From assembly GCA_003254885.1 (NCBI GenBank), contig QANT01006347.1, positions 1 through 42,367 of the forward strand: DNA of 42,367 nt, given 5' to 3'. Origin of the DNA: Purshia tridentata. Taxonomy: Eukaryota; Streptophyta; Magnoliopsida; Rosales; Rosaceae. The notes under the pieces are model-generated. The model was not told where the DNA came from. It saw only the letters and a list, made by a program, of their open reading frames with translations, and did no database searches. Position numbers and translations under genes: made by a program. Positions 11,469 through 22,003 of this stretch are shown in pieces. Within the stretch, counting starts at the first letter, position 1. The number at the start of each line of letters is the position of its first letter.

Positions 11469-11490
11469 ACTTTCTCTCTCTCTCTCTCTA
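11469..11490. repeat. CT/GA microsatellite upstream of ARGOS
   Basis: A run of CT dinucleotides (TTTCTCTCTCTCTCTCTCTC), so GA repeats on the ARGOS sense strand, about 0.3-0.4 kb upstream of its likely transcript start. GA repeats are common in plant core promoters; a role here is only inferred. Confidence 0.7.
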
Positions 11491-12557
11491 GAAAAATCAG
11501 CATCTACTTTTTTTCATTCTTATAATTCACTTTTATGATATTATATTATTATGGGTCCATTTGCAAATCTTTTCAAGCAAGAAATCATTCCACTTATGTC
11601 TCAACTCTCGAGTCTTTATTACATTTGCAATGCTTCGCAGTGTCTGTTTCCATGTTTTTTTTGTTCTTTTCTTTTTTATCAAATATCTAATTACGTTCCT
11701 CCAAAATAAAAAAATAAAAACAGGTTTCCAATTTCAAAACCGGTGAAAGAATCAGATTTTTTTCTTTCCCTAAAATTATACTCTAAATTAAATTTGTATT
11801 CTATAAAAGTATTAAATACCGATATTTGTATAACATTGCAACGGATGTAATAATAAAAAATCTATATCGTAGTGGTAAAAAACAAATATGTATGTAAAAA
11901 ACCTATGCATGTATGTTGTTTGTATGATAGAATTTTTTTATTAGATAATAATATTGTGAGAAGAGTGAAGACATCACTTTCTACCAATTTCATAGTAATT
12001 TTCATATAATAATATAGAAAAATATTTTGTTCACAGCTATGTTAAGTAGTTGACATGTATTATTCAAAAAACATGTATAAACCACCTAATAATAATATGG
12101 TGATAATATTTACCACAACTTTTTTATAGTAAGCAAAATAACACTCAATAATATATTATTAAAATTCGTTATTAAGTGAGTTTCTCTTTTTTTTATTTGG
12201 GCCAAGCAAGTGAGTTTCTCGTCTTAAAGAAAACTCTATTAAATTTATCAACTTGTTTAAGTTAACATCAAAGTGATTAGAGAATAATAAATTAATAATT
12301 TATAGTTTGGTGGAGGAAATGAGCCGTAAATATATAAAAGCCAAGGCATCTTTCTACTTTTAAACTTAGCTTGAAGAATGGGACGACAAGGCACTTTTTT
12401 TCTTTAACAAAACAAGAAATTCCAGTTTCTTTGTCGTTGAGAGGAAAGTGATTGAATTTCAAAAGAAAAGAAAAAAAGGAGAAGGAAATTTCACATGGTG
12501 ATGGTGTGGTTGCCTTGTGGGGTTTGTTCAAGAAAAAATGGAAGCCCATAATAAATT
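11491..12557. other. AT-rich intergenic DNA without visible features
   Basis: Low-complexity AT-rich sequence. Short open frames exist but have no start context, family resemblance or splice support. Nothing recognised. Confidence 0.5.
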
Positions 12558-12643
12558 AAAAGGTTAATTGACTTTAAATACCAAATTTCAATAATTTTTT
12601 AGTTTAGGTACCAAAAATTAATAGCATTTTAAATTAGGTACTN
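12558..12643. repeat. Isolated end of the 20147-20990 repeat family
   Basis: These 86 bases match 20147-20232 with only scattered differences; both share AAATTTCAATAATTTTTTAG followed by TTTAGGTACCAAAA and ATTAGGTACT. Only one end is present here; the opposite end found at 20960-20990 was not seen nearby. An N occurs at 12643. Confidence 0.8.
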
Positions 12644-12660
12644 AAATAGTAATATTATTA

Positions 12661-13592
12661 AGAGTGGTTATATTTTCACTCCCTTGTCTTATTTTTCCAC
12701 CTATATTTTAATAAAATTGATAATGAAAATTTTATCCTTTTGTAAAATGACTTTTAAGCACTTAACTAAAAAAATAAAAAAATAAATCTATTATACCCAC
12801 CTATTCTCTACTCACTCACCTTCTTACAATGATTTAAACTTCATATATAAGTCCTAAAATCTTTTTCTCTTTTTTTCATATCATTAATCCTTTAATTATT
12901 AAACATATATATAACCATACAAACTAACAAGAACAATTGTAAGATAGATAAAGTGAAACCTGCAAACAATCAAACCAAATTTATAGGTATGTGCTATTGG
13001 CATAACGAAGTCAAATCAAAACAATATATGAAAATGTCCAAATCAGACAAACGGACTTTTGCATCCCCATAATCTTCTCCCTATAAACATAAAAGGAAGA
13101 TTCTGCACTTTGAATAATGGTCTCGACCACATTGCCAATTTCAGAAAAATAAACTTATATTATATCCATCTTATAATTTATCTCTACACTTCAAATTAAA
13201 TCCCTAAAATTAATACTCAATTTCTAAATCAAAAGAAACATTAAAATATAATGAATTTTTGATTTAAAACTATAAAAAAAAAATTAAAAAGTAGGTTATA
13301 TAATTATCATATCTTTTCATAGATTTATAGGTATCAACCAAATAGTATAATTGATTTTGAGTTTTGATGAAGAACTAGGGTTTATAAAAGAAAGATTATA
13401 AAAAAGATGGGTGGGTGAGATAATAGTTAAAAGGGTGATGAGAGTGTTTAGTGGGTGAGTATTTGAGTTGGTATATCAAAGGGTACTATAGGAATAATGG
13501 TAGATGGGAAGAATGTTTTTATATTTTTGATGGGGGTGTAAAAATAAAGTGAGTGGAGAAATAGGACATGGAGGTGGAAATAGAAGCACTCT
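12661..13592. mobile_element. 932-bp non-autonomous TIR element with 7-bp target duplication
   Basis: The left end starts AGAGTGGTTATATTTTCAC and the right end, reverse-complemented, starts AGAGTGCTTCTATTTCCAC. The match continues at about 80 percent identity for roughly 50 bp, then as scattered similarity. ATTATTA flanks both sides (12654-12660 and 13593-13599); an 8-bp reading ATTATTAA shifts the left end by one base. The AT-rich interior has no transposase. The duplication length fits hAT or Mutator-type MITEs; the superfamily is not settled. Confidence 0.75.
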
Positions 13593-13599
13593 ATTATTA

Positions 13600-14990
13600 A
13601 TATCTATAGAGCATCTCATATGTGATATGTATGTCTAATCATCTATGTCTATGTCTATGTTTATGTGAGAGGGTCCAGGGTAGATAGATGTCAGATGGAG
13701 CAGCATATGGGAGGGGCATGTGTCATGTGGACCTTCCAACTCCATCTCTAATTCAATGCATCTTCGATAACCAATTCACCACCATACAATATTAATCAAT
13801 TTGGTAGTATACATGCATATCTGCAAGTTAGCTGCATACAATATATGCAACTTGTAATTGTGAATTTTGATTCCCATATATTCATCCTTAATTTCTTTCC
13901 TCGTACGTACAACCCTTGACTCTCTGGGGGGCAGTCTTATACTTTTAAATTATTTGAATTTGAAGTCTGAAGATGTTGGATTTGCACTTTCTACGCTCCA
14001 TCCACTTTCCTTCTCCACCTTCCCAGCAGCCAATTAGGCAAAGGAAGAAAGGAAGTCTATGACTGCAAGCTACACCCTACAAGCCTACAATTGAATTGGG
14101 CCAACAAAATTCCTAATCAATTAATCAATCAAATAAATGTGCATGCATGTGTATGTATTCATGGGCAGGCACTCGGCAGGCAATTAATCAGTGCATGAAT
14201 CAAAGATATCGGGTGTGACTGTGTTGAATAGAGTTATTCTACCACGTCTCTTCCACCGACTTTGATACTATGAATGTAACAAATATTTAACTTTCTTTCT
14301 GTTCTTCAGTTGACCATATCAACTTAAAGTTTATGTTCTACAGAATTACTGGCATTGCCATATGTGTTGTGCTTAATTATTTTTAAATAATTTAATTACT
14401 TATTTTGCCAACCATTTTTTCTTCATTTCGTGTCATCAATTTATTTGATAGGGTACCCGAACAAAAATATACCCAAACCAACCAACCAACCGAAACCTCT
14501 TCGAAAAGCCTATTTGGATACCGTGTCTGAGGCCAACTTGTCCATACACCGATAATCGATTGTACCGACATAATTTGTCGGTTACATATGATATGTGTAA
14601 GACCTTAGAATTTTCAGTACCTTATTTTTCTGGTTAATTAGAAATTAAGTTTTGTTTCTTAGAGTTGACGAACTTTTTTAAAGACCAAGTGACTACGACC
14701 TATCCTTGGTAGCGTGGAGCTTGGTTTATTGAGAATAACGACATTTGATTTGTTGAAATTAGAATTAAGATGAATGAGTTATGCATTTTTGAAGTTGGAC
14801 TCATTTAACCGGGTGACGTGACCCAATCACACTTATTTTATTATTATTTAAGGTTTTGTCTGTTTTAATTATATTATATTTAATTTGTTTAAATATTATT
14901 ATCATGAAATATCTAAAATATCTATTTATATGCACTGCCATATCATATTTCTGTCTAAAAAAAAAAGTTAATAATTTTGAACTAATTACA
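13600..14990. other. Intergenic DNA, no gene seen
   Basis: Mixed-composition intergenic sequence. 14450-14840 includes CCAACCAACCAACCGAAACC and other text typical of decayed plant repeats. No open frame with family resemblance, no RNA gene and no clear terminal repeats were found. Confidence 0.4.
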
Positions 14991-15006
14991 AACGTAATGA
15001 AAGTAG

Positions 15007-15985
15007 GACAATACTATGTACTTTCTCTAATTGCTTTTTCCTTTGACCTTATCCCTTCTTTGTTTGCCACCTGTATTTTGAGCACATCTAGGACTCTGTT
15101 TTTAATCTTCTGAAAATCCAACTTGCTTATTTCCATATTTATCCTTATTGAAAAAGAACTCAAACGTTTTCTCTCTCTAATCCTTACCCTTGACTAGAAA
15201 TCCATTCTGACCCCAAAAAAAGAAATTGATGCCGTTTCATTTCGATGTCCTCTCCCTTAGTTAAGCTTTCCATATGCTGACTGCAATTAAAGCTCTGCCA
15301 TGAAAGGTATCTAAAATAAATATTAAAAACTTTATTTAATGTTTGTTAATCAAAAATGCCATTTTTTTTTTCTTATGTCCCATATATAAATAAATTATTT
15401 ATATTTAATTGGCAACAAATGAATTTAAAAGAAACGAAATGAAAACCGAGTAAAAAGAAATTGGATGTTCACAAATTTCATGTCATTGTTCTTAGGAGGC
15501 CATTTATTAGTGTGAAGATTTCTCATCTAGAATCTCTTTTTTTAAAAATAAAAATAAAAAAATAAAAAAACATATATATGTTTTAACTCTCTAAAGCTTT
15601 ATTCTTACTTTCTTTAGAGAGAGAGACCTGGGATCAAAATCTTATTCTCTCTTACCTGCAAACGACGTTCTAAACTTTTTGAATGATATGAAGCTTCTGC
15701 TGTCTATGAGGATATTTCACGAGAGGTGATAAGAGGATGCGGGCATGAGGTTCTTTATATGATTTCAGGGCAAAATTATTTTCAGGTCCTCTTGTTTGCT
15801 TTAATGGCAGTTGGAAATTTGAGAAATGAGAAAGAAAACGTTTGAATTCTTTTTCAATAAGGGTAAATATGGAAATAAGCAAGTTGGATTGTCAGAACAT
15901 TAAAAATAGAGTCCTAGATGTGCTCAAAATACAGGTGGCAAATAAAGAAGGGAGAAGGTCTAAAGGAGGAGGCACATAGCATTAC
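15007..15985. repeat. Inverted repeat, arms about 150-175 bp
   Basis: The left arm 15007-15180 matches the reverse complement of about 15832-15985. Shared stretches include GCCACCTGTATTTTGAGCAC, ATCTAGGACTCT, TCCAACTTGCTTATTTCCAT and TTATTGAAAAAGAA, with few mismatches in the core. The spacer of about 650 bp shows no inverted match and contains an AT-rich tract and a GAGAGAGA run. This may be one decayed foldback element or two copies of a repeat in opposite orientation. Outside the right arm, 16050-16085 reads in reverse GGCCAAAGTACATTTTTGTC, a form common at plant transposon ends. Confidence 0.7.
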
Positions 15986-16337
15986 CCATAAAAGTATGAG
16001 AATAAAACTGCCAAAATTGAAAGAACGAAGACTAAAGTAAAATTTTTGCTAAAGTACAGGGACAAAAATGTACTTTGGCCAAGATATAATGGTTACAACA
16101 AATCAAGAGAACGAAAAAAAAATTTGAATAATTACTATCTATCTTATTTCATAGCAGTGGGGGTACTATTTGGTTATCCTTAAATACTGGCAATGTACAT
16201 TTGCATCCCTGAAGCAGAGATAACGTAATTTTTATTTGATCTCATCTCACTTCACTTGTAAAAGAATGTAAAAGAATGAAGAGTGGCATGGGATATGGAT
16301 ATGTGAAGGAAGGTGTTGATATCGTATACAAGAATTT
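15986..16337. other. Intergenic DNA and APS2 3-prime UTR
   Basis: Contains the transposon-end-like text at 16050-16085 and then, next to 16338, the presumed 3-prime UTR of the minus-strand APS2-like gene. No coding signal. Confidence 0.4.
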
Positions 16338-18860
16338 TCAGAGTATGGTGCCATCTGGTATTACTGCACTTGGAAGAACCACTACTACTCCCTCACGGAT
16401 TACATACCCATTAGCTTCTCTGTCCCCTTCTTGGGAATTGTCTTTATTAATGATCTGCACAAAAACAGGATCAAAAGCTTCAAACTACATTAACAGGATC
16501 ACATAACAAGTCAAGTCCATTGTCCATACTCCATACTCCATACCATAACATTCTTGCCAATCCTTGCATTCTTGTCAATAATAGCCTTCCTTATTTGAGT
16601 ATCTTCACCAATTCCGATGTTGGGAATGTCCATGCCACCTTTACTGTTTTCACTATCATCTCTCTGTGACTGTGAGTGATCAGTAAACGCCCCACCTTGT
16701 TAGACTTAGACAAAATATAGTGAAGCATTCAGAAAGGAACATAAATATAATGGAGCAATGTTTTTTATTTCAAGTATATTATGCCCACAAACCCCCTAAA
16801 TTGACACAAAAGAAAATCAAGAATGAATATAGGGATGAAAGATGTTAGATAGATGCCTCTTACTTGATAGATAGTTGAACCCATGATCACCGAATCCTCG
16901 ATTATTGCCCCATCTCCAATTCTTGTCCTCATACCAATTACTGTACCTTTGATCCTGCATCCCTACTCTTGTACAAGTCCAAAAGTATATCCCGGAAATA
17001 TACAACACCCTGTTCAGTACTAGTTCAGCTTTCTTACTTTACATGTTAGCATACATAGAATATGTACATATATATATGTATATACAAAATGATTTGCTTA
17101 CATTGAGAATGCAACCATCTCCAATTACACTATTTGTTATTACAGAGTCGGTTATATGAGTTGGCGGCAGACACCGACGCAATGTGTAGACTGGATCTTC
17201 TCTGTCGTAGAAGCTGCTATGGAAGGAGGAAGTTTGTGTTAGTGGATGACTGTGAGGTATCTAAATCCATTAATCCAATATAAGCTAAACATTGCAACTT
17301 TCACCCTTTCCCCGTATACAAGTTACTAACTTATATCCCACGTCTGCATTCTTTGTGCTTTGCATATTTGCTTGGTAGAATGCTCCAATATTCCTCATGT
17401 CTTCCCAATATCCATCAAATTTATAAGCTTGAACCTGAAGTTGAAACAATAGCCAATAAAGAGAATAAAATTAGCACTATCTACTATAAAATTAGTCATG
17501 AGATATATACCACAAGAGAAATAAACACATATCATGCATGTTAATCAAAAGTGTGACCTTCATTCCAATAGACATGGCACCCGGAATTACTTCACTTGTG
17601 AAGTCATTTGCCTTGGGAAAATGTTCTTCTAGAAGCCCTTTCATTACATCTCTGTTGATGAGATATATTCCCATACTTGTGATACTATCTTGAGCTTTTG
17701 ATGAGCTTTTGTCCTTTCCTCAGAAAACAACAGAATAGCATAAAAACAAACATCTCTGAAAACAAGTCTTTTGAATATATATCCATATTGTGCTACTTAC
17801 TGAAACAATATTAGTCGGCTCTCCTTCCAACTTCAATCTAAACTGTACAACTTGATTTTCAGAATTCACATCTAAAAAGCCAAAACCCGGATCATGAGTT
17901 CTCCTAGCAATTGATGCTGCAACAGTAATGTCAGCCTTGCTGTTTCGGTGGGCCAAAATGAGTTTCTGGTAGTCCATTCTGTAGAGATGGTGACCAGGAA
18001 GGACTAAGAACTCAGTCATCCGATACTCTTCCAGCACCCACATGCATCTTCTAACAGCATCAGCATTTCCCTAATATCAAGTCATAGAAGTTTCAAGACT
18101 TAAGACTTTAAGAGTATATGTATAAAAATGAAATTATTTATAAAACTGGGGATTTGATTATGCAGACCAGAAACCATCCACTATTATCAGGGCTCTGATA
18201 CGCTGCAATTACTTCAACAAACCCCTCATTCCAAAGACCTAGTCCAGAATAAGCTCTGGATAGGTGGGAATTCAGAGAAGTAGAGTTAAATTGGGTTAGT
18301 GCATATATCTTGTATATGTTGCTTCTAATGCAGTTGCTCAAAACTGCATCAATGAGTCTGTAGTTTGCTGCAATAGGTATAGCCCCTTCTGATCTTCTCT
18401 TTGTCAATGGGTAAAGCCGCGACTCTGGTCCATCCCCGAATACAATAGCTACCACATTCTGACATGAATAAATGTGCAAATGTAATTTGGACATCAATGC
18501 TCCAAACCTCTTATAATGAGAACCATGCCAAAGGAAGAATAGATTAAAGATGTATTACATCGTATATGCATTGCATGTAAAGAAATGACTTGCACTTTTA
18601 GAGTAAACTTCAGTTTGTGTCTCATTTGCAGGGCATTAAGTAGAAAATTTAACCTGTTTGGCTGGAGGACACAACAAAGTGGGATTTTGAGGTTGCTGTG
18701 AATTGGATATGAGCAAGCTTGGAGGAAGAGGAAGAGTAGATTGAAGCTTCAATGAACGTTTTTCATGAATACAATCTGATCCAAATCCAATAATGGGGCG
18801 CTTTGCTTTTGCTTGAGTAGTGGTAACAAGGGAGGGAAGAGAAGGCTGCAAGATCACCAT
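16338..18860 (-). CDS. APS2: ADP-glucose pyrophosphorylase small-subunit-like protein, APS2 type
   Basis: Nine exons join in phase: 18860-18654, 18458-18168, 18070-17801, 17713-17558, 17434-17331, 17216-17102, 16962-16864, 16669-16544, 16454-16338 (1485 nt, 494 aa). Exon 3/4 and exon 7/8 joins have alternatives differing by a few residues. Residues 1-69 are a Ser-rich plastid-targeting-like leader. The nucleotidyltransferase domain follows (PLTKRRSEGAIPIAANYRL, DADITVAA-like block, GYWEDM near residue 317) and then left-handed beta-helix repeats (IGDGAIIEDSVIMGS, IDKNARIGKNV). Active AGPases make ADP-glucose for starch from glucose-1-phosphate and ATP. Here key motifs have changed: the Gly-rich loop is FGDGPESRL, the catalytic Asp of GDHLYRMDY is His193, and the C-terminal effector Lys region reads VVVVLPSAVIPDG. 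Arabidopsis APS2, as remembered, shares the His. It is therefore probably an inactive or regulatory homologue, yet the frame and splice sites are intact. Confidence 0.9.
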
Positions 18861-19910
18861 GACAAAATAGAGCAGCAAGACAGTACTCTACAATACGCAA
18901 AAGATATATCTATATTTTGATTTTTAAGGCATTTATTGCTTCTCTTGCTCCCAACTGATTTAAGATTAAATACAGAGAATAACAAGGGAATATTTTGCTT
19001 TCTTCCGCCTCATGGCTACTGAGGAAATCTTCCCTGCATGGCCAGAGGCTGGCTAGAGGCAGAAAATGCCAATACCATCCCACTCACGTAAACCTCATAA
19101 TTAAAATCATTTTTCTAATCAATATATCACACATGAAGCATGTCTAACATAATCTTTTCTCTTATGTTAATATGTATATATAACTTCGATTCTAAGCTTC
19201 TTATTGCCTTTTTTTCTTTATTCTGTTCAATTGTTCTCTTTGTTTCATAAGACTTCAAAGTGTTAACAGAGCAGACAGACCTGTGCTGCAATAGCTTGTT
19301 CAATATGAAATGTAACTGCAAATGACCTTCTTATCCTAGACACCCTTCCATTCAATAACTTTGAGAGCTTGCTGCTCTTCTGCATTCATGGATTCGGATT
19401 TGAGTTGCCAACAGTTAATATATTTAGGCTGCTTTATCTAAAAGTAATTTTATTCTTCTTCTTCTTCTCCCTCTTTTTATTTTTATTTTATTTAATTCAA
19501 TAGGGGAGGGGCCCGAGGGATAGAAATAAGGGCAGTTTTGCCACTTGCAAACGAAGCTTGAAGCCTTGCCGCGACAGTTGGTCAATTTGGAATGGAGTGG
19601 CATTGAAGGTTGGCATTTTGCTCAGCTTATATGCATCTTCCCTTCATATTATATGAACAAAATGTGCTATAAATTTTATTAAATAAAGTGATCTCTTAAA
19701 CAAAGCATACTAAAACTAATCACTGTTCGTGGGACAGTCTACAGCACCCACAGACTAATTTCGTTTTAAGCCTTTGGTTAATTAAAGTAGCGGGAAAAGA
19801 TAGGAGAATAAGTTATAATTGGAATAGGTCAAGGATTATGTAAGAGCACCAAAATGTTTGCAAGCTTGCAGCTTCCGAGCCTCTATTTTTTTGAAATGTT
19901 TTGGGTCTCC
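18861..19910. other. APS2 upstream region and intergenic DNA
   Basis: Presumed promoter and leader of the minus-strand APS2-like gene in the first few hundred bases; no TATA box could be assigned. A TTC microsatellite lies at about 19454-19468. 19500-19620 is balanced in composition but without a recognisable frame. Confidence 0.35.
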
Positions 19911-20060
19911 AGTAGAGATGTCAAACGGGCCATTTAAATAAAACCCGTTGTGTTTTTGTACCGTGCTTGATCTTGACATATAGTTAAAGTTTAAGTCCGA
20001 CACGACCCATGGCCCGCGGATCAATTGTGTTCATGCCGTGCCTTAAACGGGCCGGTCCAT
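19911..20060. repeat. Dispersed repeat fragment with ACGGGCC/CATGGCCCG motifs
   Basis: GATGTCAAACGGGCC, CCGACACGACCCATGGCCCG and AAACGGGCCGGTCCAT occur within 150 bp. Such text recurs in many plant genomes as a degraded repeat. No ends or coding capacity are seen. Confidence 0.45.
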
Positions 20061-20146
20061 AAATCCCTTTTTTCTTTTTATATTTTAAGATGAAATAATT
20101 AATTTTATAATACTTTTTCTTATTTATAATTAAGTATTAATATTTT

Positions 20147-20990
20147 TTAGGTTAATTGATTTTAAATACTAAATTTCAATAATTTTTTAGTTTAGGTACC
20201 AAAATTTTATAGCATTTTAGATTAGGTACTAGTTGAAAAGTCAAACATAATAATATAGTAAAGGGTATTATAGTTCACAAATATTACATCACATGCCACT
20301 ACAATAATAATCAAACATAATAATATAGTAAAGGGTATTATAATTTACAAATATTACATCACATGCCACTACAATAATATATATATATATATATTACATC
20401 CATACTATTACATTAATTTATACTATATTGTATTAAAACTAAAAAATAATCCAATCACATCTTAATTGTGACTGTCTACAATTTAGTTGTGACTGTTTTG
20501 GTAAGTTGAAAAAGACAACTCTCACTACTATACTAAGTATTATTTTGAGTAAAAGTATTGTTTTAATCTCTATTTATATTATATTGTAATACAATTTCTC
20601 TTAAAAAAATTTCAATTCAGTCACAACCAAACTGTGAATGTATCACAATTTAGCTGTGACTGTCATTCAGTCGCAACTAAATTTGAAGTTGAGTGTTGTA
20701 CAGTCACAACTAAAACTGAATTTGAGACTATATTAACTAATTTCTAAGACAATATAAAAGTATCAAGGACAATTTTGTCAAAACTTTATAAATTTTATCT
20801 AAAACCCATCATATGTGGGCCAAAGGACAATAGAAGGGCAAATTTGTCAAACAAATAAAGTCCAAAACAAATGAGTTGTAAATTTGTGACCTATTCAAAA
20901 AATTAAGTTCATTAGTTAGTAGCCAAACTTAAAAATTATGAGCAAAACTGATTTTGTAAAAAAGTATTGAAATTTGGTATTTAATCCTAA
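20147..20990. mobile_element. 844-bp TIR-bounded repeat element
   Basis: The left end TTAGGTTAATTGATTTTAAATACTAAATTTCAATA is mirrored by the reverse complement of 20957-20990 (TTAGGATTAAATACC then AAATTTCAATACTTTTTTA), apart from a 9-bp gap. A second, one-ended copy lies at 12558-12643. The interior holds a 70-bp tandem duplication, a TA microsatellite and several copies of a TTTAGTTGTGACTG motif in both directions. No clear target duplication was found. It ends about 140 bp before the likely cyclin T transcript start. Confidence 0.6.
20241..20380. repeat. 70-bp tandem duplication
   Basis: Two near-identical units, both reading TCAAACATAATAATATAG near the start and ATCACATGCCACTACAATAA at the end, beginning at about 20241 and 20311. 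They differ at two positions (ATAGTTCAC versus ATAATTTAC). A TA-dinucleotide run follows at about 20378-20393. Confidence 0.85.
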
Positions 20991-21129
20991 ATTTCTATTT
21001 GTTTTTTGATTTTCGTTTTCTTTAAAGAAAAACAAAATAGCTGATAAAAAAGAAAAAGAAAAAGGAAATAGGGAAGCGAAGAAAAAAAAAAAGGGAAACT
21101 AAAATATGAACAAAAATACAAAGCACCCA

Positions 21130-21995
21130 AAGGCCAATGCTGGCCCTCAGAACAGCGATCTCTCTTCATCTTGCTCGCTTCACCGTATAAAACCCTAAGT
21201 TCGAATTGGGCAAAGTCGGCACTTTCCTGCCCTACTGCCTCGGTCTTCAACAATTCAAGGTAACAATCACTTCTTTAACTTTGGTTTTTGGTTTTCATCG
21301 TATCCATATTCAATTTTATTGAAGGCATCGAATTTCTTTATCCCTGTTTAAGCTAAATTTATCAAATTTGGGTTATCGGCTACCTTACACGAACTCAAAA
21401 ATTGGGTCTTGTCTGTTTTGATAGAAAAATAATTGCTTGCTACAATTTTCCGGAAAAAGTGTGGTGTGTGTGTGTGTTTTGTCCATGGCTCACTTGGAAA
21501 ACTGGGGTTTTAGGATATTCCCAAGTGATTTTCAGAGTAGTATATCTACTGCGGTTTTCAATTTACTCATAATCATGATCAAAGTTCAATGATTTAACTT
21601 CAAATAAACATTTGAGAACTTAAATATCTACGAAGAGAAATAGCAATACCCAGGGGTTTCTTTAATAGCTGTTGGTTTAGTACACATTTGGTTAGATTTG
21701 GTCTCTGTAGAGTTGAAGAGATACTTATGTGAAAAGCCGTGCCTGCATATGCGTTTTGTGTGGCACTGATTGGGTTTACTTTTGCATTTTCATTGGACAC
21801 CGGGTGTATTTTTTTCAATTTTTTTTCCTGTTTATATCTCGCATTTTCTCTGATTCCAGTTTGTGATGCTCTTGTGCCCCCTGTTTCTGACCCATCTTGG
21901 TATGCCATGGGCAGGAGGCTGCTGGGTGATTTAGTCTTTAAAGTTTTCAACACCGATGAACTGTGCATGTCAGCTTTATTTTAATTGGTAAACAG
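21130..21995 (+). promoter_or_regulatory. Cyclin T leader: telo-box and 5-prime UTR intron
   Basis: TATAAAACCCTAAG at 21186-21199 contains the telo-box AAACCCTAA (21190-21198), common near transcript starts of plant housekeeping genes. A leader exon seems to end CAATTCAAG|GTAACA at about 21259, and an acceptor AACAG at 21991-21995 lies nine bases before the ATG at 22004, so the leader probably has an intron of about 0.74 kb. Open frames inside that interval are not supported as genes. Confidence 0.5.
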
Positions 21996-22003
21996 AGATA
22001 CGT

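Noticed and set aside
14856..15113. 85-codon plus-strand open frame
   Set aside because: It is AT-rich, hydrophobic by composition and overlaps one arm of an inverted repeat.
21600..21984. Overlapping open frames of 122 and 81 codons before cyclin T
   Set aside because: They lie in the likely leader intron and have no recognisable protein features.
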